NCBI RefSeq assembly: GCF_029968095.1
Contig: NZ_JASCIR010000024.1
Location: forward strand, 33,694 to 97,693
Reading direction: 5' to 3'
DNA from: Streptomyces solicavernae
GTDB lineage: Bacteria; Actinomycetota; Actinomycetes; Streptomycetales; Streptomycetaceae
DNA: 64,000 nt
In this document: piece by piece, positions 7,394-17,522 of the stretch
Layout: every line of letters starts with the position of its first letter
How positions within the stretch are numbered: position 1 is the stretch's first letter
Notes under the pieces: generated by a model
What the model saw: only the letters and a program-made list of their open reading frames with translations
Databases searched by the model: none
What the model was told of the DNA's origin: nothing
Position numbers and translations under genes: made by a program

Positions 7394-8833
7394 TCAGCCG
7401 CGATAACTCTCCAGCAACCGCAGCCACACCTCACTCACCGTCGGGTACGCCGGCACCGCGTGCCAGAGGCGTTCCACCGGGACCTCGCCCGCGATCGCGA
7501 TCGTGGCCGCCTGGAGCATCTCGCTCGCGCCCGGGCCGGCGAAGGTCGCGCCGAGGAGGGTTTCGCGGTCCAGGTCGACGACGATGCGGGCCCGGCCCGT
7601 GTAACCGTCGGCGTAGAGGGCGGCGCCGGCCACCGACGCCATGTCGTAGTCGACGGCGCGGATCCGGTGGCCGGCCGCCTCGGCCTCGGCGGCGGAGAGG
7701 CCGACCGCGGCGACCTCCGGGTCCGTGAAGACGACCTGGGGTACGGCGGCGTGGTCCGCGGTGGCCGCGTGGGCGCCCCAGCGGTCGGTCTCCAGGATCG
7801 GCGTGCCGGACGCGCGGGCGGCGATCGCGGCGCCGGCGATGCGGGCCTGGTACTTGCCCTGGTGGGTGAGGAGCGCGCGGTGGTTGACGTCGCCGACCCC
7901 GTACAGCCAGCTGCTGCCCTCCACCCGGCAGCTGTCGTCCACGCTCAGCCACGAGCCGTCGGCGAGGCCCACCGATGCGAGGCCGATGCCGTCCGTGCGC
8001 GGAGCGCGGCCGGTGGCGAAGAGGACCTCGTCGGCCTCGACCTTCGAGCCGTCGTCGAGGGTGAGCGTGACGGTGTCGCCGTCGCGGGACACCGAGGTGA
8101 CGGAGACGCCGGTACGCACCTCCGCGCCCGCCTCGCGCAGCGCGTCCGCGACCAGCTCGCCGGCGAACGGCTCCATCCTGGGCAGCAGGCCCTCGCCGCG
8201 TACGAGCATCGTGACCTGCGCGCCGAGGCCCTGCCAGGCCGTGGCCATCTCGGTGCCGACGACGCCGCCGCCGACCACCGCGAGCCGCGCGGGCACGGCG
8301 TGCGCGCTGGTCGCCTCGCGGCTGGTCCAGGCGCGGGCGCCGGGCAGTCCCGGCAGGTCGGGCAGGGCGGCGCGGCTGCCGGTGCAGACGGCGACCGCGT
8401 GCCGGGCCTTCAGGGTGTGGTGCTCGCCCTCGGCGGACGTGACCTTGACCTGCTTCGGGCCGTCGAGCCTGCCCTCGCCGCGGTAGAGGCGCACGCCGAT
8501 GGAGTCGAGCCAGCCCACCTGGCCGTCGTCCTTCCAGTTGCTCGTGAACGCGTCGCGGTGGGCGAGGACCGCGGGCGCGTCGAGGGGGACCTGCACCGCC
8601 TGGCGCAGGCCCGGCACGCGGCGGGAGTCCGCGCGCGCGATGACGGGGCGCAGCAGTGCCTTGCTCGGCATGCACGCCCAGTAGGAGCATTCGCCGCCGA
8701 CGAGTTCGCTCTCCACGATCGCGGTGCTGAGGCCCGCCGCGCGGGTGCGCTCGGCGACGTTCTCGCCGACCGGGCCCGCGCCCAGGACGACGACGTCGTA
8801 CTCGGTGGCTGCTGTTGCGTGTGGCTGTCCCAT
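7394..8833 (-). CDS. Class I pyridine nucleotide-disulfide oxidoreductase
   Basis: This 479-residue FAD/NAD(P) oxidoreductase is of the dihydrolipoamide / mercuric reductase class. The N-terminus has YDVVVLGAGPVGENVAERTR (FAD-binding), then GGECSYWACMPSKALLRP with the redox-active pair Cys49 and Cys54 in C-x4-C spacing. A second Rossmann motif (AVVGGGVVGTEMATAW) binds NAD(P)H, FATGRAPRTDGIGL follows, and the dimerisation domain ends VPAYPTVSEVW in place of the common H-PT-SE signature. The ATG at 8833 is chosen because family similarity starts immediately; a longer in-frame extension would overlap the thioredoxin gene. It is convergent with the aldehyde dehydrogenase at 7340 (53-base gap) and divergent from the thioredoxin gene. 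The physiological disulfide partner is unknown. Confidence 0.85.
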   Translation of the reverse strand: MGQPHATAATEYDVVVLGAGPVGENVAERTRAAGLSTAIVESELVGGECSYWACMPSKALLRPVIARADSRRVPGLRQAVQVPLDAPAVLAHRDAFTSNWKDDGQVGWLDSIGVRLYRGEGRLDGPKQVKVTSAEGEHHTLKARHAVAVCTGSRAALPDLPGLPGARAWTSREATSAHAVPARLAVVGGGVVGTEMATAWQGLGAQVTMLVRGEGLLPRMEPFAGELVADALREAGAEVRTGVSVTSVSRDGDTVTLTLDDGSKVEADEVLFATGRAPRTDGIGLASVGLADGSWLSVDDSCRVEGSSWLYGVGDVNHRALLTHQGKYQARIAGAAIAARASGTPILETDRWGAHAATADHAAVPQVVFTDPEVAAVGLSAAEAEAAGHRIRAVDYDMASVAGAALYADGYTGRARIVVDLDRETLLGATFAGPGASEMLQAATIAIAGEVPVERLWHAVPAYPTVSEVWLRLLESYRG

Positions 8834-8987
8834 GGAGGCCAGTCTTCCCGCATGTGTGCGCGCGGGCCACAGGGGCAGGGGCATCGGTGTCCCGCGTTCC
8901 GGGGGCCCGCGGGCCCAGGAATAGGGAGCTGACCCGCGCCGTTGTGCGGGCAGTACGACGCATCCGACCGCGAAGAGGTAGGTCAAC

Positions 8988-9419
8988 TTGAGCACCCGGG
9001 AACTCACCAAGGAGAACTTCGACGAGATCGTCACGGAGCACGATTTCGTCCTCATCGACTTCTGGGCGTCCTGGTGCGGTCCTTGCCGCCAGTTCGGCCC
9101 GGTCTACGAGGGTGCGTCCGAGCGTCACCCGGACCTCGTCTTCGGCAAGGTCGACACCGAGGCGCAGCCGGAGCTCGCGCAGGCCTTCGGCATCCAGTCG
9201 ATCCCGACGCTGGCGATCATCCGGGACAAGGTCGCGATCTTCGCGCAGCCCGGTGCGCTGCCCGAGGACGCCCTGGAGGACGTGATCGGCCAGGCCAGGA
9301 ACATCGACATGGACGAGGTGCGCCAGCAGATCGCCCAGGAACAGGCCAAGGAGGCTCAGCAGGGCCAGCCGGGCCAGCAGGGCGGGCCGGGCCAGCCGGG
9401 GCAGCAGCCCGAGGCGTGA
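8988..9419 (+). CDS. trxA: Thioredoxin with Gln/Gly/Pro-rich C-terminal tail
   Basis: This 143-residue thioredoxin keeps the canonical active site WASWCGPC with Cys30 and Cys33, and the cis-proline loop SIPTLAII. It reduces protein disulfides in the cytoplasm. The probable start is TTG at 8988, six bases after AGAGGTAGG; translation from it gives MSTRELTKENFDEIV, which matches the usual first helix. The core ends near residue 110. It is followed by about 30 residues rich in Gln, Gly and Pro (AQQGQPGQQGGPGQPGQQ) that are not part of the standard fold and look like repeat expansion. It is divergent from a disulfide oxidoreductase, a plausible functional neighbour. Confidence 0.92.
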   Translation: MSTRELTKENFDEIVTEHDFVLIDFWASWCGPCRQFGPVYEGASERHPDLVFGKVDTEAQPELAQAFGIQSIPTLAIIRDKVAIFAQPGALPEDALEDVIGQARNIDMDEVRQQIAQEQAKEAQQGQPGQQGGPGQPGQQPEA

Positions 9420-9427
9420 GCCGTCGT

Positions 9428-9470
9428 ACGAGTGCCGGGTCGGGGGACATGCTCCGGGCCCGGCACTCGT
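9428..9470. terminator. Bidirectional hairpin terminator
   Basis: ACGAGTGCCGGG (9428-9439) pairs perfectly with CCCGGCACTCGT (9459-9470) around a 19-base loop. It lies nine bases after the thioredoxin stop and before the convergent aldehyde dehydrogenase stop at 9512, so it can serve both. Confidence 0.75.
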
Positions 9471-9511
9471 GCGTTCGGGACGCGATCGGCAGCAGAACGG
9501 ATGGGAACGGC

Positions 9512-10948
9512 TCAGAACGGGTACGTCGCCGCGTCCCCCCGCACCGTTGTCCAGCGCAGCTCGGTGAACGCCTCCACGTTGGCCTCGCCGCCGAACCGCG
9601 CACCGGTGCCGGAGGCCGCGATGCCGCCGAAGGGCGCGACGGCCTCGTCGTTGACCGTCTGGTCGTTGATGTGCGCGATGCCGGTCGGGATGCCGTCGGC
9701 GAGGGCCAGGCCGCGGGCGGTGTCGCGGGTGACGATGCCGAGGGAGAGGCCGTACGGGCTCGCGGCGGCGAGGGCGGCGGCCTCGTCCTCGGTGCGGAAG
9801 GCGCGTACGGGCGCGACCGGCCCGAAGACCTCCTCACGGTATGCGGGCGTGTCGTCGCAGACGTCGGCGAGGACCGTCGGCCGGTAGCACAGGCCGACGT
9901 GGCTGCCGCCCGCGGCGAGCCGGGCGCCGCTCGCGGTGGAGGCCTCCACCAGGCCGTGCACCTTGGCGAGTTGGCCGGAGTCGATGAGCGGGCCGAGGTG
10001 CACGGGGTCGCGGTGCGGGTCGCCGACGGCGAGCGAGTCGGCCTTGGCGGCGAGGCGTTCCACGTACGCGTCGTAGAGCGAGGCGTGCACGAGGTGGCGG
10101 CCTGTCGTCATGCAGATCTGGCCCTGGTGGAAGAAGGAGCCCCAGGCGGCGGTGGAGATGACCGCGTCCAGGTCGGCGTCGGCGAGGACGACGAGGGCCG
10201 AGTTTCCGCCCAACTCCAGGTGGGCGCGCTTGAGATGGCGGCCCGCGGCCTCACCGACGGCACGTCCGGCGGCGGTCGAGCCGGTGAAGGAGATGACGGG
10301 CACGCGCGGGTCCGCGACCAGCGCCTGCCCGGCCGCGGCACCGCCGGGCAGTACGTGCAGCAGGCCCTCCGGCAGCCCGGCCGCGGCGAACACCGCGCCG
10401 AGCGCGAGGCCGCCGCAGACCGCGGTGCGCGGGTCGGGCTTCAGGAGGACGGCGTTGCCGAGGGCCAGGGCGGGGGCGACGGAGCGGATGGAGAGGATCA
10501 GCGGGGCGTTGAACGGGGCGATCACGCCGGTCACGCCGACCGGGACGCGCCGCGTGTACGAGAGCCGGGGCGCCTCGCTGGGCAGCACCTGGCCGGTGGG
10601 GCGTGAGGCGAGGGCGGCGGCCTCGTAGCACTCCTGGGCGGCGACGTGCAGCTCGAAGCCGGCCTTGCCGGGGACCGATCCGGACTCACGGACCAGCCAC
10701 TCGCGGAGCTCGTCGGCATGCTCGGTGAACAGGTCGCCGGCCCGGCGCAGCACGGCGGCCCGCTCGAAGTGGGGCGTGGCGGCCCAGGCGCGCTGCGCGG
10801 CCTGCGCGGCCTCGGCGGCCGCCGTGACGTCGTCGCCGTCGGCGAGGTCGAGCGTCCCGAGGTCCTCGCCCGTCGCCGGTTCCGTGACGGTGTGCGCGCC
10901 GCCGCGCAGCGGGTGGGGCTGCCAGGTCTTCGGGTCGAGCAGGGGCAT
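9512..10948 (-). CDS. Aldehyde dehydrogenase, benzaldehyde/vanillin dehydrogenase type
   Basis: This 478-residue ALDH-superfamily protein carries the cofactor-binding FTGSTAAGRAVGEAAG, catalytic Glu in LELGGNSALVVL and catalytic Cys in FHQGQICMTTGRHLV. The YREEVFGPVAPVRAF and PFGGIAASGTGARFGG blocks follow. The IAPFNAPLILS segment and the lack of a long N-terminal extension fit benzaldehyde or vanillin dehydrogenases that oxidise aromatic aldehydes with NAD. The ATG at 10948 follows GGAGACC; an upstream in-frame start would add a cysteine-containing tail that overlaps the probable operator. It reads away from a palindrome at 10991-11016, and the next gene upstream is a LacI regulator on the same strand, which may control it. 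Confidence 0.85.
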   Translation of the reverse strand: MPLLDPKTWQPHPLRGGAHTVTEPATGEDLGTLDLADGDDVTAAAEAAQAAQRAWAATPHFERAAVLRRAGDLFTEHADELREWLVRESGSVPGKAGFELHVAAQECYEAAALASRPTGQVLPSEAPRLSYTRRVPVGVTGVIAPFNAPLILSIRSVAPALALGNAVLLKPDPRTAVCGGLALGAVFAAAGLPEGLLHVLPGGAAAGQALVADPRVPVISFTGSTAAGRAVGEAAGRHLKRAHLELGGNSALVVLADADLDAVISTAAWGSFFHQGQICMTTGRHLVHASLYDAYVERLAAKADSLAVGDPHRDPVHLGPLIDSGQLAKVHGLVEASTASGARLAAGGSHVGLCYRPTVLADVCDDTPAYREEVFGPVAPVRAFRTEDEAAALAAASPYGLSLGIVTRDTARGLALADGIPTGIAHINDQTVNDEAVAPFGGIAASGTGARFGGEANVEAFTELRWTTVRGDAATYPF

Positions 10949-10990
10949 GCCGGGTCTCCGTTCGACGTCGACGCTCTGCGTGCAACAAGT

Positions 10991-11016
10991 TGGTTCAGGA
11001 TGCAACATCCTAACCA
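10991..11016. promoter_or_regulatory. Palindromic candidate operator upstream of the aldehyde dehydrogenase
   Basis: TGGTT-c-AGGATG-CAA-CATCCT-AACCA is a near-perfect palindrome with one unpaired C, centred on CAA at 11003-11005 about 55 bases upstream of the ATG at 10948. Symmetry and position suit a repressor site. The regulator is unknown; the LacI-family protein encoded next door is the nearest candidate. Confidence 0.5.
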
Positions 11017-11124
11017 TGGGGTACGGGAGTCAAGCCCTGCGCCCGCCTGCCGAGCAGCGCTCAACTCCCGTACGACCAAGGGGAGTTGCCGGGCCACGTC
11101 CCGGTTGGCGGCGCGGCGGCGGGC

Positions 11125-12267
11125 TCAGGTGGACTCCCTGGGCACGGCCTCGGTTCCGAGGAGCGGGTGCACCTCGGGGGCACCGGCGGGGTCGCGGACC
11201 GCCCGGTCGACGAGCTCCGCGAGCCGTTGCCCCGAGGGCAGCTCCATCCGGACGGTGCTCAGGCGGGGCCGCAGGAGACGGCCGAGCAGCAGGTCGTCGG
11301 CGCCCATGACGGCGGTCTCGCCGGGCACGTCGACGCCCGCGTCCTGCAGGGCGCGGAGCAGCAGCATCGCGTACTCGTCGTTGTACGCGAAGACCGAGTC
11401 GAGCCCCAACTGCCGCCAGCGCGCGACGAGTTCGGCCGCCGACGGTTCGTCGTAGCCGAGTTCCAGGGGGACGACACGGGCGTCCGCGCGGGTCTCGGTG
11501 GCGGCACGGAGGCCCGCGAGGCGGGGCGCGGAGAAGGTCTCGTAGCCGGGTTCGCGCGGCACGACCACGCCGATGCGGGTGCGCCCCCGGTCGAGGAGGT
11601 GCGCGCCCGCGCACCGGCCGACGGCGCGCTGGTCCATGAGCAGCGCGTGCGCCCCCTCCACGCGCTGCGGACCGAGGGTCACGACGGCCTTCGCGCCGGA
11701 GCGCTTGAGCACATGCACGCCGCGCGGGGTGAGCGTGCCGTCTCCGGGTGCGAGAACGGCGACCGGCCGCAGCTCGGCCCAGGCGCGGGCCGCTTCGTCG
11801 CCGCTCATGCCGAGGCTGCCGAACTGCACGACCGTGTAGTCGAGCCGGCGCAGCGCCCACTGGAGTTCGTTGAAGACATGACTGTAGAGGGCGCCCATGG
11901 GCATGGTCGGCGTGGGCATGAGCACCATCCGGCTGTGCCCGGCGCGCAGGCTGCGGGCAGCGGCGTGCGGCACGTAGCCCAGCTCGTCGGCGGCCTCCTG
12001 GACGCGCTGCCGGGTCGGCTCGCTGATCCGTACGGCGGTGGCGTTGTTCAGGACGTACGAGACGGTGGCCCGCGAGACGCCGGCGAGGCGGGCGACGTCG
12101 GCACTGGTCGGCACGGGCGCGGCGGCGCCCGGCGCGGCACCTCGCGCCCCCGGCTGCGCTGTCGCCTGCTGGGGTGCCGACTGCTGGGCTGCCGACTGCT
12201 GGGCTGCCGACTGTCGTGTCGGTGACGGCCGCGTTGCTGGTGACTGCTGCTCCGGTATCTGCGCCAT
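11125..12267 (-). CDS. LacI-family transcriptional regulator
   Basis: This 380-residue regulator has a LacI helix-turn-helix at about residues 53-100 (TSADVARLAGVSRATVSYVLNN, then ISEPTRQRVQEAADELGYVPHAAARSL including the hinge helix) and a periplasmic-binding-protein-like effector domain to the end (GRTRIGVVVPREPG, SVFAYNDEYAMLLLRALQ, AVMGADDLLLGR). Unusually, about 50 residues precede the DNA-binding domain. They are low-complexity Gln/Ala/Ser (QSAAQQSAAQQSA), encoded by a short tandem repeat. A downstream start cannot be excluded, but no better ribosome site was seen. Its ligand is unknown. It is divergent from the amidase at 12512 and upstream of an aldehyde dehydrogenase; either could be its target. 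Confidence 0.85.
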   Translation of the reverse strand: MAQIPEQQSPATRPSPTRQSAAQQSAAQQSAPQQATAQPGARGAAPGAAAPVPTSADVARLAGVSRATVSYVLNNATAVRISEPTRQRVQEAADELGYVPHAAARSLRAGHSRMVLMPTPTMPMGALYSHVFNELQWALRRLDYTVVQFGSLGMSGDEAARAWAELRPVAVLAPGDGTLTPRGVHVLKRSGAKAVVTLGPQRVEGAHALLMDQRAVGRCAGAHLLDRGRTRIGVVVPREPGYETFSAPRLAGLRAATETRADARVVPLELGYDEPSAAELVARWRQLGLDSVFAYNDEYAMLLLRALQDAGVDVPGETAVMGADDLLLGRLLRPRLSTVRMELPSGQRLAELVDRAVRDPAGAPEVHPLLGTEAVPREST

Positions 12268-12432
12268 GACGCCCGCATCCTCGCAGACGGCGCCCGGACG
12301 CCACGGGCCGGTACCCCGTACCCCCGGTCACCCTGCCGCGACCTGCGCCGACACGCCGTCCGGCCCGGTCCGCCCCAACTCCCGGCCACGCATACCGATT
12401 TCCGTCCGGCACCGCTACGGTTCGTGCGTACT

Positions 12433-12487
12433 GACGAGTACGAGCAACGAGTACGAGCAGACGAGTGCGAGCAGACGAGTACGAGCA
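12433..12487. repeat. Short tandem repeat upstream of amidase
   Basis: Four 13-14 base units of the type gacgagtacgagca lie in the 244-base divergent gap between the LacI gene and the amidase, directly upstream of the amidase ribosome site GAGAGG. Confidence 0.85.
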
Positions 12488-12511
12488 GCGGAGAGGTTCC
12501 CCCCCCCACAC

Positions 12512-14020
12512 ATGAGCCACGCGAGCCACGCAAACCCGCCGAGTCAGCGGAGTCAGCGGAGTCAGCCGAGTCAGCCGGACCAGGCGAGCCACGCGAGTCC
12601 CCCGCCGCCCTGCCGCTCCGCGGGCCTCGCGGGCAGCGCGCGGGCGCTGGCCGACGGGGACGTGTCGTCGCGGGAGCTGGTCGAGCGCGCGCTGGCCCGG
12701 ATCGAGGCCACCCAGCCGACGCTGAACGCCTTCCGTCTGCTGCGCTCCGAGGCCGCGCTCGCCGAGGCCGAGGACGCCGACGCCCGGCTCGCCGCGGGCG
12801 AGCGCCTGCCGCTGCTCGGCGTGCCGGTCGCGGTCAAGGACGACATGGACGTGGCGGGCACCCCGACGGCCTTCGGCTGCGGCGGCGACTTCCCGGCCAA
12901 GGCGGCGGACGCGGAGGCGGTACGGCGGCTGCGCGCGGCGGGTGCGGTGATCGTCGGCAAGGCCAACGCGTGCGAGCTGGGGCAGTGGCCGTTCACCGAG
13001 GGGCCCGCGTTCGGCGACACCCGCAACCCGTGGAACACCCGGCACACACCCGGCGGTTCGTCCGGCGGCTCGGCGGCGGCGGTGGCCGCGGGCCTCGTAC
13101 CGGCGGCGCTCGGCTCGGACGGCGCGGGCTCGGTGCGCATCCCCGCGGCCTGGACGCATCTGGTCGGCATCAAGCCGCAGCGCGGCCGCATCTCCACCTG
13201 GCCGGAACCGGAGGCGTTCCAGGGGATCACCGTCAACGGCCCGCTGGCCAGGACCGTCGGGGACGCGGCGTTGCTCCTCGACTGCGCGAGCGGCGGCCAC
13301 GAGGGCGACCTGCACCGGCCGCCCGCGCTGCGCCTGAGCGACGCGGTCGGCCGCGACCCGGGCCGGCTGCGTATCGCCCTGTCGACCCGGATGCCGTTCA
13401 CGGCCACCCCGAAGAGGCTGGAGCCGGTCGTCCGGGCGGCGGTGCACGCGCTCGCCGAGCGGCTGGCCGCCCTGGGCCACGAGGTCGAGGAGGCGGATCC
13501 GGCGTACGGCCCGATCGGGCTGACCTTCGTGCCGCGCGCGACGGCCGGGATCGCCGAGTGGGCCGACCGCGTGCCGGACCGGGCGCTGCTCGACCCGCGC
13601 ACCCGGGATGCGGCCCGGCTCGGCCGCGCGCTCGGCGGGGCGCCGCTGCGCTGGGCCCGGCGCGCCGAGGCCACGCTGCACCGCCGGGTCGGCGCGGTGT
13701 TCCGCCGCTACGACGTGGTGCTCGCGCCGACCACCGCCACTCCGGCGCCCCGCGTCGGCACCCTCGCGGCGATGAACGGCGTTGCCACGGACCGGGCGAT
13801 GATCGCGGCGTGCCCGTACGCCTGGCCCTGGAACGTCCTCGGCTGGCCCGGCGTCAACGTCCCCGCGGGCTTCGCCCCCGGCCGCCTGCCGCTCGGCGCG
13901 CAGCTCCTCGGCCCGGCGCACAGCGAACCCCTGCTCGTCTCGCTCGCCTCCCAACTGGAGGACGACCAGCGGTGGTTCGAGCGGTGGCCGGGGGCTGTGG
14001 GGGCCGAGGCGGCAGGCTGA
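12512..14020 (+). CDS. Amidase signature family hydrolase
   Basis: This is a 502-residue amidase of the GatA/AMPA family, which hydrolyses amide bonds with a Ser-cisSer-Lys triad. The Lys lies in VPVAVKDDMDVAGTPTAFG. The signature region is TPGGSSGGSAAAVAAGLVPA followed by GSDGAGSVRIPAAW, which supplies both serines. The family's C-terminal PAGFAPGRLPLGAQLLGP is present. Without gatB or gatC nearby it is not the tRNA amidotransferase subunit. The ATG at 12512 gives a Ser/Gln/Pro-rich head of about 30 residues (SQRSQRSQPSQPDQ) made by DNA repeats; the conserved domain starts near residue 35. Substrate unknown. Confidence 0.88.
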   Translation: MSHASHANPPSQRSQRSQPSQPDQASHASPPPPCRSAGLAGSARALADGDVSSRELVERALARIEATQPTLNAFRLLRSEAALAEAEDADARLAAGERLPLLGVPVAVKDDMDVAGTPTAFGCGGDFPAKAADAEAVRRLRAAGAVIVGKANACELGQWPFTEGPAFGDTRNPWNTRHTPGGSSGGSAAAVAAGLVPAALGSDGAGSVRIPAAWTHLVGIKPQRGRISTWPEPEAFQGITVNGPLARTVGDAALLLDCASGGHEGDLHRPPALRLSDAVGRDPGRLRIALSTRMPFTATPKRLEPVVRAAVHALAERLAALGHEVEEADPAYGPIGLTFVPRATAGIAEWADRVPDRALLDPRTRDAARLGRALGGAPLRWARRAEATLHRRVGAVFRRYDVVLAPTTATPAPRVGTLAAMNGVATDRAMIAACPYAWPWNVLGWPGVNVPAGFAPGRLPLGAQLLGPAHSEPLLVSLASQLEDDQRWFERWPGAVGAEAAG

Positions 14021-14130
14021 CGAAGGCGAACGTCGCTTTCGGTGTGGGCCGAAAGTTCTTCTCCACGAGGCGGGACGGCTGGCAACGTCATCACCGGAAG
14101 TCGACCGACCCAGTACCTCTCGGGGGAACC

Positions 14131-14613
14131 ATGTTCACCAGCACCCGCACCGTCAGGACAGCACTCATCGGCGTGGCAGGCGCCGCACTGCTCGCCACCG
14201 GAGCAACGGCCACCGCCTCCGCCCGGCCCGCACCCGACACGACCACCGCCGTCGCGGCCGCCAAGAAGCGGGTCAGCTCCGCCGAGTCGGAGAGCTGGGG
14301 CTACGGCAAGGTCAAGTGGACGTACATCAAGGGGCACCGCGGCACGTTCGCCAACATCGACTCGTACGCGAAGGACAAGAGCTGCGACAGCAAGGAGGTC
14401 TACGTCCAGCTGCACGCCAGGACCACCGACGGCACGACGTACAAGGTGAATCTGGCGCAGGACGACTGGTGCACCAACGGCGGCGACTCGTACAACAACC
14501 GGACGTGGAAGATCGGCAAGAACGTGAAGTGGGCACGCGCCGTCGTGTGCAAGAACGAGTGGGGGCCCAACAACACCTGCAAGGCGGGCAACAAGCAGTA
14601 CTACCCCTGGTGA
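14131..14613 (+). CDS. Small secreted cysteine-containing protein of unknown function
   Basis: This is a 160-residue protein with a typical Sec signal peptide: Arg-containing n-region, hydrophobic core ALIGVAGAALLATGATATA, and a probable cleavage after ASA near residue 31. The mature part is hydrophilic and Lys-rich, with aromatic residues and four cysteines (KSCDS, DDWCT, VVCKN, NTCKA) likely to form two disulfides. I do not recognise the family. Compositions such as WGYGKVKWTYIKGH and YNNRTWKIGKNVKWARAVVCK suggest a compact beta-rich extracellular protein. GGGGGA at 14122-14127 precedes the ATG. A strong hairpin follows the stop, so it is probably monocistronic. Confidence 0.75.
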   Translation: MFTSTRTVRTALIGVAGAALLATGATATASARPAPDTTTAVAAAKKRVSSAESESWGYGKVKWTYIKGHRGTFANIDSYAKDKSCDSKEVYVQLHARTTDGTTYKVNLAQDDWCTNGGDSYNNRTWKIGKNVKWARAVVCKNEWGPNNTCKAGNKQYYPW

Positions 14614-14632
14614 TCCGCACACGGCGGATGTG

Positions 14633-14672
14633 CCGCGGCCCGGGCGCGAGTCGGCGCGCGCCCGGGCCGCGG
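14633..14672 (+). terminator. Strong GC hairpin terminator
   Basis: CCGCGGCCCGGGCGCG (14633-14648) pairs perfectly over 16 bp with 14657-14672 around an 8-base loop, 20 bases after the secreted-protein stop. It also lies downstream of the convergent UvrA-like gene. Confidence 0.7.
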
Positions 14673-14713
14673 CGCGTCCGCGTTCGGTCCGGGCAACGGG
14701 GGACGGAGGACGG

Positions 14714-14771
14714 GGCGACGAGGCGACGAGGCGACGAGGCGACGGGGCGACGAGGCGACGAGGCGACGGGC
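14714..14771. repeat. 8-bp tandem repeat
   Basis: About seven head-to-tail copies of gcgacgag or gcgacggg lie between the secreted-protein terminator and the end of the UvrA-like gene. Confidence 0.85.
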
Positions 14772-14782
14772 CCAGCCCCCCG

Positions 14783-17158
<2,376 letters not shown>

Positions 17159-17522
17159 GGTTCTCGTGTCTCCGTCCGTCCGCGGCGCCGCCTGCGCGAC
17201 CCGGCTCCTCATGGCAGTCACATTAGAGGCGGGGCGCGGCCCGTGCTTCTCCGATCCTGACCGGAGGGCCCCCGTCCGCAGCGGGCCTCGGGCGCGGGCC
17301 TGCCCGTCCCCGTCGGAACGCGCGACCGTGATCGCCGTACGCCGCCGTTACGTCGTAAAGTGACCACCGCTCATCTTCGAACCACCGCCCGCATGCTCCG
17401 AGTTGGGCAGAACCGGACGGCCGTCGTACGCGTCGTGACCTTCGGTGTGCGCGCCGTGCACACCGCTGACGCAGACGGGCGGCCACGGCACCGGGCCGGA
17501 CGACCAAGGGGATCAGACCGCG
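17159..17522. promoter_or_regulatory. Divergent gap between UvrA-like and kinase genes
   Basis: This 364-base divergent spacer should carry both promoters. An inverted repeat GGTGTGC-N7-GCACACC at 17444-17464 lies about 60 bases upstream of the kinase start. An AT-richer stretch (TTACGTCGTAAAGTGAC) occurs near 17347. No gene is evident. Confidence 0.4.

Noticed and set aside
6350..8932. 860-codon plus-strand open frame spanning the aldehyde dehydrogenase and the disulfide oxidoreductase
   Set aside because: Arg/Gly/Ala-rich shadow frame of two well-supported genes; no ribosome site and no domain.
11030..13954. 974-codon minus-strand open frame over the LacI and amidase genes
   Set aside because: Shadow frame; both underlying genes have clear family motifs and proper starts.
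12424..14613. 729-codon plus-strand frame joining the amidase region and the secreted protein
   Set aside because: Only its last 160 codons are a real gene (14131-14613); the rest is an alternative frame of the amidase.
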